Of a DNA stretch of 56,645 nt, positions 43,193 through 51,239 are shown piece after piece (position 1 is the stretch's first letter; every line of letters begins with the position of its first letter). The notes below the pieces were generated by a model. That model ran no database searches, was not told the origin of the DNA, and saw nothing but the letters and a program-made list of their open reading frames with translations. The translations under genes were made by a program, and so were the position numbers. This DNA comes from Prevotellaceae bacterium UBA2852 (lineage in GTDB: Bacteria; Bacteroidota; Bacteroidia; Bacteroidales; Bacteroidaceae): contig DEFM01000013.1 of NCBI GenBank assembly GCA_002350855.1, positions 1-56,645 on the forward strand, written 5' to 3'.

Positions 43193-43393
43193 TTCATAGA
43201 GCATATGGAGCACAAACCTTAAAAGGTGAAAAGCTGCACGCATCTGGCATATTTGAAGTGAGGCTCTATATTTATACCAATGAATATAACGGTGAGAAAA
43301 AAAAGAAGCCCGTGGGGACTTCCTTAAATAGCGATATTTTAATGAAAATGACTAAAAAATTGCGGAAAGTTTGGAAGATAAAAGAAAAATGTC
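43193..43393. other. Gene-poor stretch after the LRR gene
   Basis: About 200 bases with no convincing gene. A 69-codon frame at 43258-43467 runs into the hairpin element and has no family resemblance, so it is left out. An imperfect GAAG/CTTC stem near 43310 may be a weak terminator. Confidence 0.5.
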
Positions 43394-43401
43394 TATCTTT
43401 G
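43394..43401 (+). promoter_or_regulatory. -7 promoter box of tandem hairpin RNA
   Basis: TATCTTTG directly ahead of the two hairpin elements. An 8-codon frame (MKRTYLG, stop) starts at 43405. Confidence 0.6.
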
Positions 43402-43406
43402 CAACA

Positions 43407-43545
43407 TGAAAAGAACCTATTTAGGGTAAGAGCCCCGGTTGGTCCGGCAAGCGACTTATTAAAATAGAAGCACTTTTACGCTCCGTTTAGGACAAGAGCC
43501 CCGTTTGAATCGGCAAGCGACTTGTTAAAACGGAGTTCCTTTTTG
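43407..43545 (+). ncRNA. Candidate structured RNA: two tandem homologous hairpin domains
   Basis: Domain 1 is 43417-43467 and domain 2 is 43481-43535. Each has an outer stem (CTATTT/AAATAG; CTCCGTTT/AAACGGAG) whose sequences differ between copies but still pair. A second stem (GGTAAG/CTTATT at 43425/43455; GACAAG/CTTGTT at 43491/43521) has the compensatory T-A to C-G change at 43427-43458 versus 43493-43524. A small inner stem follows. AGAGCCCC and GGCAAGCGAC are identical in both. Domain 2 ends in a short T-run, so it can also act as terminator. No RNA family is recognised. Confidence 0.55.
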
Positions 43546-43643
43546 TAATGTAACGGGTGTTCTTTTAGAGCCTCTGCCATTGCTAGTACCTCATTACGTA
43601 TTCGTTTACTCTCTATATAATATTCGTCTTCTGTCCTTTTCAT
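43476..43643 (-). CDS. Small ORF, 55 aa, antisense to the hairpin element
   Basis: It starts at ATG 43643 (MKRTEDEYYIESKRIRNEVL). A promoter box (TACCTTTG on minus, 43654-43661) and a TTTG 21 bases upstream of it favour real transcription. The last 17 codons (FNKSLADSNGALVLN) are translated from hairpin domain 2 in antisense. The other copy would give FNKSLAGPTGALTLN, so peptide-like conservation competes with an RNA explanation. Unknown function. Confidence 0.45.
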   Translation of the reverse strand: MKRTEDEYYIESKRIRNEVLAMAEALKEHPLHYKKELRFNKSLADSNGALVLNGA

Positions 43644-43653
43644 AACTGGAATG

Positions 43654-43661
43654 CAAAGGTA
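43654..43661 (-). promoter_or_regulatory. -7 promoter box of small antisense ORF
   Basis: TACCTTTG on the minus strand, with CAAA (TTTG on minus) at 43683-43686 as -33 element, spacing 21. Confidence 0.6.
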
Positions 43662-43714
43662 AGGATTATTTTCGAAAAAATTCAAAAAAAATTGGTTTTT
43701 TACTCGCTTAATCG

Positions 43715-43739
43715 TACCTTTGACCAACGGTCTTAGGTA
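43715..43739 (+). repeat. Palindromic promoter-like element, copy 1
   Basis: TACCTTTGACC (43715-43725), AAC, GGTCTTAGGTA (43729-43739): an imperfect inverted repeat whose left arm is itself a -7 box. A near-identical copy is at 51151-51175. It is followed by TTTCGCTCGA, which also occurs after copy 2. Confidence 0.6.
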
Positions 43740-43799
43740 CTTTCGCTCGACAATTCAAAATTAAAACAAGTTTTATTTTGTATTGTGCTCGCTTATTCG

Positions 43800-43807
43800 T
43801 ACCTTTG
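43800..43807 (+). promoter_or_regulatory. -7 promoter box of cysE-like gene
   Basis: TACCTTTG, 29 bases before the chosen ATG at 43837. The preceding CTCGCTTATTCG repeats the CTCGCTTAATCG before the 43715 element, so the promoter appears duplicated. Confidence 0.65.
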
Positions 43808-43836
43808 CACCGTATTTACAAGGAGACAAGTCGATT

Positions 43837-44751
43837 ATGAACAACAAGAACGATGTGCTGCTGAAGAATGTGAAACTGCTGTCGAAGATGACGGAGCAGG
43901 AGGTGGGCATGATGCCTGAAACGGACGCTCCCCTACCCTCAGTGGAACAGATAAAGCAGATAGTGACGCTGGTGAAGAACATTATCTTCCCAGACTATTT
44001 TAACAAGCGACAGCCTGACGAGGCGATACGCTCGTACTACATTGGTGTGCACATGGAGCAGTTGCAGCAGTTGCTGACGAAGCAGATAGCGCACGGACTG
44101 CAATTCTGCGAGGACTGTGAGTGCATGAAGACCAAGGAGCAGGTGTATCAGGAGGCTGGACGATTGACCTTGGAGTTCATAGACGCGCTGCCGGAAATCA
44201 AGCGGATGTTGTATACGGACGTGCAGGCGATGTTTGACAACGACCCTGCCGCGCCCAACTATGGCGAGGTAATATTCTGTTATCCGTCGATGAACACGAT
44301 GACGCACTATCGCATGGCGCACAAATTGCACGAATTGAAGGTGCCGGTAATTCCCAGAATCATGACGGAGCTGGCGCACTCGAAGACGGGTATAGACATT
44401 CACCCAGGGGCTACGATTGGCGAGTATTTTGCCATCGACCACGGCACGGGTGTGGTGATTGGCGAGACGAGCATTATCGGCAATCACGTGACGCTGTATC
44501 AGGGTGTGACGCTGGGTGCGAAGAGCTTCAAATATGACGAGCAGGGCAACATGCTGAACGTGCCCCGCCACCCGATTCTCGAGGATTATGTGACCGTATA
44601 TTCGAACGCTTCTATCTTAGGGCGCATCACCATCGGTCACCATTCAACAATTGGAGGAAACATCTGGCTGACCCATGATGTTCCCCCCAATTCACGCATC
44701 CTTCAGTCGAAGGCGGTGGATGTATCATTCAGCGGCGGTCTCGGCATTTAA
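43837..44751 (+). CDS. cysE: Serine O-acetyltransferase, CysE-like
   Basis: 304 aa from the ATG at 43837 (MNNKNDVLLKNVKLL). This start has an AGGAG at 43821-43825 and lies downstream of the promoter box at 43800-43807; the longer frame from 43783 would include that box. The N-terminal half is helical. The C-terminal half is a left-handed beta-helix with the hexapeptide signature HPGATIGEYFAIDHGTG, VVIGETSIIGNHVTLYQ and GVTLGAKSF. It makes O-acetylserine from serine and acetyl-CoA for cysteine synthesis. The 3' end overlaps the opposite lipoprotein gene by 27 bases. Product assignment is strong. Confidence 0.92.
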   Translation: MNNKNDVLLKNVKLLSKMTEQEVGMMPETDAPLPSVEQIKQIVTLVKNIIFPDYFNKRQPDEAIRSYYIGVHMEQLQQLLTKQIAHGLQFCEDCECMKTKEQVYQEAGRLTLEFIDALPEIKRMLYTDVQAMFDNDPAAPNYGEVIFCYPSMNTMTHYRMAHKLHELKVPVIPRIMTELAHSKTGIDIHPGATIGEYFAIDHGTGVVIGETSIIGNHVTLYQGVTLGAKSFKYDEQGNMLNVPRHPILEDYVTVYSNASILGRITIGHHSTIGGNIWLTHDVPPNSRILQSKAVDVSFSGGLGI

Positions 44752-45324
44752 ACTGTTCAAACGATCGGCAAAGCGACCTGTAGCATAGAAGTTTGTACCG
44801 CGTTCGCCACCCATCTCGTTGATTTCATTTGCTGTTGAAGCACCGCGACGCGATGCATAATAAGGATTGGACCAACGACCCCAGTTATAATTTCCGTCAT
44901 AGTAGAGCTGGAAGCGAATGTCCTTACTCGTACCATCGTCTATATAGCCCTCGAAGAAATCATCGTAGAGGCGGTAGTTATAGATGCGAATGGGAGCCAG
45001 CCCAGAAAGTGAAGGATAGGTGATACGGATGGTACCATTAACCACCTCCCACATGAATTCAGAATAGAACGAGTCACCATACTTCAAATCATAGTCAGCT
45101 TCTTCGCCCCATCCGCCATAAGCATTTTCCTGAACGAAACGAAACGTGGTGCGATAAGAATCGCCCGTCCATCCCCAGCGGTCTGCGTAATAAACATCGA
45201 TATAACCAGTCCAAGTGCCGTCGAGCGTGCGTGCATCCTGACGATCCCATGCATCTTGGTCGCAACTGGTTAGCGTTGTCATTGCAATTGTCATCATTGC
45301 GAGGAGAGTAAAAATCTTCTTCAT
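44725..45324 (-). CDS. Predicted lipoprotein, 199 aa
   Basis: An N-terminal signal with lipobox (MKKIFTLLAMMTIAMTTLTS, Cys20) followed by DQDAWDRQD. The mature part is Trp/Tyr-rich beta sheet with a lipocalin-like rhythm (LDGTWTGYIDVYY, FEGYIDD, YYDGNYNWGRWSNPYY). It is a Bacteroidales envelope protein of unknown role. Its own promoter box is on the minus strand at 45360-45367. Its last 9 codons overlap the end of the cysE-like gene on the other strand. Confidence 0.8.
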   Translation of the reverse strand: MKKIFTLLAMMTIAMTTLTSCDQDAWDRQDARTLDGTWTGYIDVYYADRWGWTGDSYRTTFRFVQENAYGGWGEEADYDLKYGDSFYSEFMWEVVNGTIRITYPSLSGLAPIRIYNYRLYDDFFEGYIDDGTSKDIRFQLYYDGNYNWGRWSNPYYASRRGASTANEINEMGGERGTNFYATGRFADRLNSLNAETAAE

Positions 45325-45359
45325 AATCGTAAGTGTTTAATGAATTAATATTTCTGATG

Positions 45360-45367
45360 CAAAGGTA
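45360..45367 (-). promoter_or_regulatory. -7 promoter box
   Basis: TACCTTTG on the minus strand, 35 bases upstream of the lipoprotein start. Confidence 0.65.
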
Positions 45368-45483
45368 AGGGATAAATAACAGCTATGCAAGATGTTTTTC
45401 CTATTTCCGTGTAGGGAATTTCCTATTTTGAATGGGGGATATATGTTTTAGAACATAAAAAGGTAAAAATTACACATTATCTC

Positions 45484-45514
45484 TTTGCCCGTTCGTGAAA
45501 AGGCAGTACCTTTG
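45484..45514 (+). promoter_or_regulatory. Complete Bacteroidetes promoter (-33/-7) not attached to a gene
   Basis: TTTG (45484-45487), 19 bases, TACCTTTG (45507-45514). No ORF follows on this strand before the terminator at 45590. Confidence 0.65.
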
Positions 45515-45519
45515 AATCA

Positions 45520-45626
45520 CGAAACGTAACTATTGATTTAGAAACGATTTCTTTTCCATTATTAATACTATCATTGGAAGTAAAAAAGAGCGGCACGGTT
45601 GTGAAACCCTGCCGCTTTGCTTTTTG
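45520..45626 (+). ncRNA. Candidate small RNA between a full promoter and a terminator
   Basis: A transcript from about 45520 would run about 107 bases to the GC-rich terminator, has no ATG in it and has no gene on its strand. The stretch 45325-45655 holds nothing else apart from the lipoprotein promoter. Expression is inferred only from the promoter and terminator. Confidence 0.45.
45590..45626. terminator. Intrinsic terminator (both strands)
   Basis: GCGGCA (45590-45595) pairs with TGCCGC (45610-45615), T-run at 45621-45625. On the minus strand the A-run at 45582-45587 gives a T-run for the MFS operon. Confidence 0.8.
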
Positions 45627-45655
45627 TCAGACACTGATGGAACAGATTTGACTGA

Positions 45656-46954
45656 TTAGGACTGTTTTTTCTCCTTGCCGAAGTCTGCATCAAACTCCAG
45701 GAACCAGGTGACGAGGAAGGTTATAGCACAAGTAGCCATAACGATGATGAAAAACGTTTGGTAGCCCACAGCATCTTTAATCCATCCAGAAACCATTCCT
45801 GGCAACATCAGTCCAAGATAGCTAATGCCAGTACAAATAGCATAGTGAGAGGTCTTAAACTCTCCCTGACTATAGTAGAGCATATAAAGCGTAAGTACGG
45901 TAAAGCCCGAACCATAGCCGAACTGCTCGATGAAGAGACATGTGCTGACAAGAGACAAACCCATGACGGAAGAGATATCCGGCATCGAATAGGCTAAATA
46001 GATATAGACAACATCGGGCAATGTGATGGCACAAACCAATGGCCACAACCAACGTTTCAAACCGTCACGACTCACCAGTATTCCACCAATGATTCCACCT
46101 ATCATAAGTCCTATAAGTCCGACTGTACCATACGACAAACCGTATTCAGACGGAGCCATACCAAGGCCGCCCACAGAATTAGGACGCATCAAGAACGTCT
46201 TGGTCATGGTATTAAGAAGAGCCTCCGGGAAACGATAGAAAAGCATGAAACAGATGGAAATAATCGTCACACGCAATGGGAACTTGATAAAGAAAGCAAG
46301 AAGCGTGCTTATCAGGCCAGACCAAACTTCCGATACACTTCTTCTGTCATTTCTATCTTCAGCGGGTTTGGGAAGTATGAAACCGTGGAACAACCATAGG
46401 GCGATGAAGATGCCGGCCAATCCATAGAAGACAAGGCTCCACACAAAGGCCGTTTGATTTCTGAAGTATACCAACAGAATACTTGGAATAGACACTAACA
46501 CGCTATTGCCAAAAATAACGGCTAATCTGTAGAACGTATTACGGATGCCTACAAAATAGGTTTGGTTGTGTTCGTCGAGTTCTATCATATAGAACCCATC
46601 AGCCGATATGTCGTGCGTAGCACTGGCAAAGGCCATGATAAAGAAACAGCACATCGACATCTGGAACCATAGCGGAGTGGTGAGTGTAAACGCCACGCCT
46701 GCCAATGATGCACCAATAAGAATCTGCATGGCGAGAATCCACCAGCGCTTAGTACGCAGCAGGTCAATAAATGGACTCCACAACGGTTTGATAATCCACG
46801 GAAGGTTTAGCCAACCTGTATAAAGGGCCAACTCTGTATCGGTTAGTCCCATCTGCATGTACATGACAGCGGCCACACCTGTAACAAGTACATTAGGAAG
46901 GCCTTCGGCAAAGTAAAGTGTAGGCACCCAGGCCCAAGGATTTCTCTTGCTCAT
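45656..46954 (-). CDS. MFS transporter, AmpG-like
   Basis: 432 aa with 12 hydrophobic segments. The first (PWAWVPTLYFAEGLPNVLV), the second loop LNLPWIIKPLWSPFID and FASATHDISADGFYM match the AmpG/acetyl-CoA-transporter-like MFS group, which includes muropeptide permeases. The hydrophilic loop KPAEDRNDRRSVSEV separates the two halves. It starts 7 bases after the GxxExxY gene stop. Muropeptide recycling is a likely but unproved role; the next gene, a SpoIID fusion, also points to envelope polymers. Confidence 0.85.
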   Translation of the reverse strand: MSKRNPWAWVPTLYFAEGLPNVLVTGVAAVMYMQMGLTDTELALYTGWLNLPWIIKPLWSPFIDLLRTKRWWILAMQILIGASLAGVAFTLTTPLWFQMSMCCFFIMAFASATHDISADGFYMIELDEHNQTYFVGIRNTFYRLAVIFGNSVLVSIPSILLVYFRNQTAFVWSLVFYGLAGIFIALWLFHGFILPKPAEDRNDRRSVSEVWSGLISTLLAFFIKFPLRVTIISICFMLFYRFPEALLNTMTKTFLMRPNSVGGLGMAPSEYGLSYGTVGLIGLMIGGIIGGILVSRDGLKRWLWPLVCAITLPDVVYIYLAYSMPDISSVMGLSLVSTCLFIEQFGYGSGFTVLTLYMLYYSQGEFKTSHYAICTGISYLGLMLPGMVSGWIKDAVGYQTFFIIVMATCAITFLVTWFLEFDADFGKEKKQS

Positions 46955-46961
46955 AAATAAT

Positions 46962-47351
46962 CTATATTCTATTCTTTCTATCGTTAGTAAAAACTATGCG
47001 TTTCTTCTGAGGTTCCAAACCAAAATTGAGAAGAAGTCCAACTTCTGCATCTGTTGCGCGAAGATAATTGTTTAATTGAGCTAGATGTTCAGGCAGGATA
47101 CTCTTCACTGCCTTCAATTCCAGAATGATTTTGTTCTCAATCATAATGTCAGCATAATAATCTCCCACGCACATACCTTTATAATATACAGAAATAGGAT
47201 ACTCTTTCTGGCAATGAATGCCACGCTGGGTCAGTTCATTGAAAAGTGCATTTTGATAAACTTTCTCCAAAAATCCATATCCTAGTTCATTATATACATC
47301 ATAAAAGGCACTAAGAACCTCGCTTGTTATATCGCTATGTAAATACTCCAT
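46962..47351 (-). CDS. GxxExxY family protein (PD-(D/E)XK fold)
   Basis: 129 aa with the family motif GFLEKVY and the core YADIMIENKIILELKAVK, a D...ExK pattern. GxxExxY proteins are small and very common in Bacteroidetes; their role is unknown. Its promoter region lies between 47352 and 47397. It probably forms a two-gene unit with the MFS gene (7-base gap). Confidence 0.85.
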   Translation of the reverse strand: MEYLHSDITSEVLSAFYDVYNELGYGFLEKVYQNALFNELTQRGIHCQKEYPISVYYKGMCVGDYYADIMIENKIILELKAVKSILPEHLAQLNNYLRATDAEVGLLLNFGLEPQKKRIVFTNDRKNRI

Positions 47352-47397
47352 CTGAAAATCAGTGTTAATCAGTTAAATCTTGTACTATCAGTGTCTA

Positions 47398-50300
47398 CTA
47401 ATATATACGTTTAATTTCTGCGTTCTGATAATAATGGAGGAGGATTTGCTCATAGTTATAGCCCTGCTGACCCATGACGGCAGCGCCTATCTGGCAGAGA
47501 CCGACGCCATGCCCCCAGCCTTTGCCTTGGAGACGGAAACCAGTGGCGGTCTTCTCGACATCGAAGGCGGAGCTATAGAGATGGGTTTCGCTCAAGGCTC
47601 GGCGAATCTCGAGTTCCTTGCCGATGGTGAAGGTCTTCTTGGTTCCCACAATCTTGAGCTTCCAGATGCGACCACTCTTGCCTCGCTCCAAGGGGATGAG
47701 GTCGGTAACAGTACCGAAATCGGCATTGAGCTTGGTGTTGATGAGCGCGGAAAGTTCGTCGGTGGTGTAATCGACCGTCCAGCGATAGAAGTCGTTGGTT
47801 TCCTGGTCGTAGTCGTTCAACACCTGTGCCAACACCTCTTTGTCGTTGGTGTTGCAGAAGGGGTCGTTCACGCTGATGAGGTATGGCTTGGGGGTATCTT
47901 CCCAGCAATACTGGAACTCCTCGGTCACTCCACCACAGCACTTGGAGAAACGGGCGTCGCAAATCTCATCGCCATAGCAGAGAATCTGACCGCGTGTGGC
48001 CTTGAGCGCCTGCTCGACAGCCTTGCTGGTCTGCTTGGTGATACCTTGATAGCGCTGGCAATGGTCGTCGGCACAAACATCAAAGATGGTATGGTCTTCG
48101 CGGTCGTACCAGCGAATAAGCTCGTCGTCTTTCTTGATAAACGAGAAGAAGCCGTTCTTTTGTTTCTGATTCTCCTGACGGCGACGCATCTGCGCCAACA
48201 GCCACGAACGGGAGATGACGGCATGGGCCTTGAGCAATTCGACACCAGCGGTTGCTTTCATCTCGCTGCTGATAACACTGGCCAGATATTGTTCGACGGG
48301 CAATTCGTTGATAGCCGTAATCTTATCGGCCTCAACCACCAACTTAAGCGTGCCCAGGAACACCTGCGTCTCCTTGCGCTCCCAATGGAAATTGACACCG
48401 ATGGTGACATCATAGAGTGAGAACGAGGCGTCAGGCTGTTGGGGCATGAAGGTTAGCTCGCGATACTGGTTGCCATTCCACAGAATGCCACCTTCAGAGA
48501 ACTCGACGGTCTGGTCGCCTTCTATCTTCTCGCCCTTAGCGGTATAGGGAGCATTCAGCGAGAAGTGAATCTTCTGTCCACTGACAATGCCGACGGTGAC
48601 AGAAGGTTCTTCCTTCAGCTTTACCGTTGTCTCCTTATAATCTGAGTTCTTCAGTTCATCAATGACCTGCTGCATCTGCTGGTCAGTGAGCGACACTTCT
48701 TGATAGATGGTCATGACCACCTCGGCCGTGAGACGGCGGAAGTCTTCCTCGCGAGGCGTGATGATGAGTCCACCCATATCCACAGCGCCTGGACTGATGA
48801 TATATTGGGCATCGCCCTCAGCGGTATAGCAGTCAGGACGGTGTTTCTTTCTGGGCAGAACCACCGTGATGAGCTCTTCGCCCGTAGTCCACGAGATGAT
48901 GTTCATCATTGGCTCAGTATCGTCGGGAGCCGGGGGCAGACAATGGTAAAGTTGCTTGAACAGGCGTTCGCTGGTCTCAGCACTATGGCTCTTGATGACC
49001 AAGGCGGCAGCGGGGTATTCGGCCAATTGCCAGATGCCCTCGTCCTCGTCCTTCTTAAACACCTCGACGAGGTTTCTGCTCAATCGTTGCCAAGCATGCT
49101 GCAAAGGCAACACACCACTCTTGACAGCCTGCAAGTGAGCATGATCAGGAGCCGAAGCGCCGCAATGCGGTCCATTATATAATAAGGTAAGGTCGGAATT
49201 CTTCTGAGCCAGTCGCAACAGTTCGCCAATCATGGGCAGGATGCGCTGCGGCTGGTGTTTCAGCGTAGGCAACGTGAAATGTACAGGCAGAATGGGGAAC
49301 GGATTGACCAACAGCTCATAGCGTCCGCCAATGATGCGATGCATCTGTTGCTTGGGACGATTCTTCGCACACAGGAAACAGGGGCGCTCGGCTATCGACT
49401 TGGCATCAATCTTTGCGCCTGTAGAGCGAATGCGAGCAGGATTGAACTGAGCCTGCATCTCGAAGGTGTCAGTAACTAGTTCCTTGGTTTCCACACGCTC
49501 TAGGTCACGATAGCGTTGGCGCACCTCGTCCCACGTCTGCAACTGACGGTTGAAGAAACGCATGACGGACGAATCGCCCATGGTGTCGCTCCTGCCCTGC
49601 GACATGTGCTGACGGGCGTGCAGCTCCATGGTGCGCAGGCGGTCTTTATACAGATTGTTGGCATTAATCTTATCGACAGAAAGGGCTGCGTCGGAATTGC
49701 CTCCCCAACGACGGCAGAGATAGAGTTCGGTATAGATTCGGCCAATGCGATAATGGCGCGAGAACATCAAACCAAGGGCATAGTCTTCGCCATAGGAGGT
49801 GTTCGGGAACTGTACCTGGCGAAGCAGGGGTGTGAAGAAGGCACGTGGAGCACCTAAGCCATTGATACGCAGGGCGTTGTTAGGTCCGTTTTCATCCGTC
49901 CACTCCTTATGGTCAATCAATCCAGGAGGCAGCGTGTTCAGTTCGAAGTCGCACATGCGATAAGAACCAATAACCATGGCAGCCTTCTGTTTGTAGAAAG
50001 CATCGACGATGGTTTGCAGGGTTTTGGGCGAAGAATACAGGTCGTCAGAGTCCAGCTGAACGGCAAAGCGTCCGCACTCCGCACTATTAATCGCCATATT
50101 CCAGCAACCGCCAATGCCGAGGTCGGTGCGCTCAGGAACGATGACGTGGAGCTTGTTGCCATGAGTCTTCTGCAGGTCAGTCAGGATGTCGGAAGTTCCA
50201 TCGGTGGAGTGATTGTCGACCACGATGACATTGTACTTAAAGCTGCACTTCTGCGAAAGGGCACTCTCCACGGCGTCCTTGACCGTCTTGACACGATTGA

Positions 50301-51072
50301 ACACAGGGATGACAACCGAAGCTTCCACATCGAACTCCTGTTCGTTGAAATCGACGGTACGATACTGGTTAGGGTCAATCAGCGCCTTTACTTCGCGCAG
50401 ATGGGCTGTGCAGGCTTGCTCCATCTCTATCTGCACCTCACGGTTGCGGGGATTGACATAATCGAACTGCTTCACGCCTGAGGCACGAAGGTCGGTTTCC
50501 TCTTCGGTATAGAGGTATTCGTTCAGATGGAGTATCCTACCCTCACGACTCAAGAACAAGCGTAAGTCGTAAAGACCCGCGAACTGATATTCGCGCTCAT
50601 GTTCCATCGAGGCATACTGATGCAACAGCGAGGCACGCACCAGCCAAATGCTGCCAAAGTCGAAGTCATCGCGCAACGAACCTTCCTGATAGTCTATCAC
50701 AGGGTGTGGCTTGCGCTCGCCCTGCTCTACCGTATAGCGGTCGCTAAAGACCATCGCGGCATGTTCGTCGCCAGCCACGAGCAAGAGGCGCTCCAGCATA
50801 TTGCTGCCTAAAGTCATAGGCTGAGCCTTCAGACACAACAGGGCATAACGGCCGACCGTCAGTTCGGCAACCTTCATCACAAACTGGGTACTGCTCAGAT
50901 TGTCAGTCACCACAAAGCTGCAATCTTGAGGGGCAACGGTCTCGTTTGCCAGTTCTTCACTAACCAATAAAAAAATATGCCTGACGGAGTTGCTGCGCCT
51001 TAACTGCTCGATGGCAGGTTCTACTTCAGCAAGCGTCCTACAGGCTATAAAACAATCTGTTTTCTGTCTCAT
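47398..51072 (-). CDS. Glycosyltransferase / DUF4922 (GalT-HIT-like) / SpoIID fusion protein
   Basis: 1224 aa with three parts. Residues about 250-490 are a GT-A family 2 glycosyltransferase ([33 protein letters not shown] with the DxD motif). Residues about 550-790 ([22 protein letters not shown]) look like the DUF4922, galactose-1-phosphate-uridylyltransferase-like HIT fold with a HxHxQ triad. The last about 390 residues are a SpoIID/LytB domain ([39 protein letters not shown]). The promoter box is CAAAGATA complement at 51101-51108. No signal peptide is visible. Cell-wall or capsule work is inferred. Confidence 0.88.
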   Translation of the reverse strand: MRQKTDCFIACRTLAEVEPAIEQLRRSNSVRHIFLLVSEELANETVAPQDCSFVVTDNLSSTQFVMKVAELTVGRYALLCLKAQPMTLGSNMLERLLLVAGDEHAAMVFSDRYTVEQGERKPHPVIDYQEGSLRDDFDFGSIWLVRASLLHQYASMEHEREYQFAGLYDLRLFLSREGRILHLNEYLYTEEETDLRASGVKQFDYVNPRNREVQIEMEQACTAHLREVKALIDPNQYRTVDFNEQEFDVEASVVIPVFNRVKTVKDAVESALSQKCSFKYNVIVVDNHSTDGTSDILTDLQKTHGNKLHVIVPERTDLGIGGCWNMAINSAECGRFAVQLDSDDLYSSPKTLQTIVDAFYKQKAAMVIGSYRMCDFELNTLPPGLIDHKEWTDENGPNNALRINGLGAPRAFFTPLLRQVQFPNTSYGEDYALGLMFSRHYRIGRIYTELYLCRRWGGNSDAALSVDKINANNLYKDRLRTMELHARQHMSQGRSDTMGDSSVMRFFNRQLQTWDEVRQRYRDLERVETKELVTDTFEMQAQFNPARIRSTGAKIDAKSIAERPCFLCAKNRPKQQMHRIIGGRYELLVNPFPILPVHFTLPTLKHQPQRILPMIGELLRLAQKNSDLTLLYNGPHCGASAPDHAHLQAVKSGVLPLQHAWQRLSRNLVEVFKKDEDEGIWQLAEYPAAALVIKSHSAETSERLFKQLYHCLPPAPDDTEPMMNIISWTTGEELITVVLPRKKHRPDCYTAEGDAQYIISPGAVDMGGLIITPREEDFRRLTAEVVMTIYQEVSLTDQQMQQVIDELKNSDYKETTVKLKEEPSVTVGIVSGQKIHFSLNAPYTAKGEKIEGDQTVEFSEGGILWNGNQYRELTFMPQQPDASFSLYDVTIGVNFHWERKETQVFLGTLKLVVEADKITAINELPVEQYLASVISSEMKATAGVELLKAHAVISRSWLLAQMRRRQENQKQKNGFFSFIKKDDELIRWYDREDHTIFDVCADDHCQRYQGITKQTSKAVEQALKATRGQILCYGDEICDARFSKCCGGVTEEFQYCWEDTPKPYLISVNDPFCNTNDKEVLAQVLNDYDQETNDFYRWTVDYTTDELSALINTKLNADFGTVTDLIPLERGKSGRIWKLKIVGTKKTFTIGKELEIRRALSETHLYSSAFDVEKTATGFRLQGKGWGHGVGLCQIGAAVMGQQGYNYEQILLHYYQNAEIKRIY

Positions 51073-51100
51073 TATTCGGTATTAATAATAATATTAGGTG

Positions 51101-51108
51101 CAAAGATA
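51101..51108 (-). promoter_or_regulatory. -7 promoter box
   Basis: TATCTTTG on the minus strand, 28 bases upstream of the fusion gene; divergent from the rlmN promoter. Confidence 0.65.
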
Positions 51109-51150
51109 ATCATTTTTGAGGAATATCCATCAAAAAACCAAAGAAATTTA

Positions 51151-51175
51151 TACCTTTGACCTTCGGTCTTAGGTA
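51151..51175 (+). repeat. Palindromic promoter-like element, copy 2
   Basis: TACCTTTGACC (51151-51161), TTC, GGTCTTAGGTA (51165-51175). It differs from copy 1 (43715-43739) only in the loop, and is also followed by TTTCGCTCGA (51211-51220) ahead of a real promoter. Confidence 0.6.
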
Positions 51176-51203
51176 GGCTACATCTCGGAAATATCCAAAT
51201 AAA

Positions 51204-51235
51204 TTTGGTATTTCGCTCGATTTGCACTACCTTTG
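51204..51235 (+). promoter_or_regulatory. rlmN promoter giving a leaderless or nearly leaderless mRNA
   Basis: TTTG (51204-51207), 20 bases, TACCTTTG (51228-51235). The ATG lies only four bases after the box. Confidence 0.7.
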
Positions 51236-51239
51236 CAGC

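Larger units (their letters stand above)
6905..43700. other. Accessory block (possible genomic island), approximate limits
   Basis: Between the glycan operon and the cysE-like gene, base composition turns AT-rich and gene content changes to helicases, nucleases, ATPases, orphan proteins and sigma factors in many short transcription units on both strands. The left edge falls inside the truncated stub at 6872-6937. The right edge lies in the repeat-bearing gap at 43.2-43.8 kb. No integrase, transposase, tRNA target or direct-repeat ends were found, so island status is an inference from composition, gene content and the broken operon. Confidence 0.4.

Noticed and set aside
43258..43467. 69-codon plus-strand ORF
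   Set aside because: It contains the promoter at 43394 and hairpin domain 1, and the peptide shows no family features.
6905..43700. Conjugative transposon or prophage
   Set aside because: No integrase, relaxase, transfer, capsid or terminase genes can be found in the block.
47380..48420. 346-codon plus-strand ORF
   Set aside because: It lies wholly opposite the SpoIID part of the fusion gene, which has clear domain motifs; its protein is low in family features and leucine-rich, as shadow frames are.
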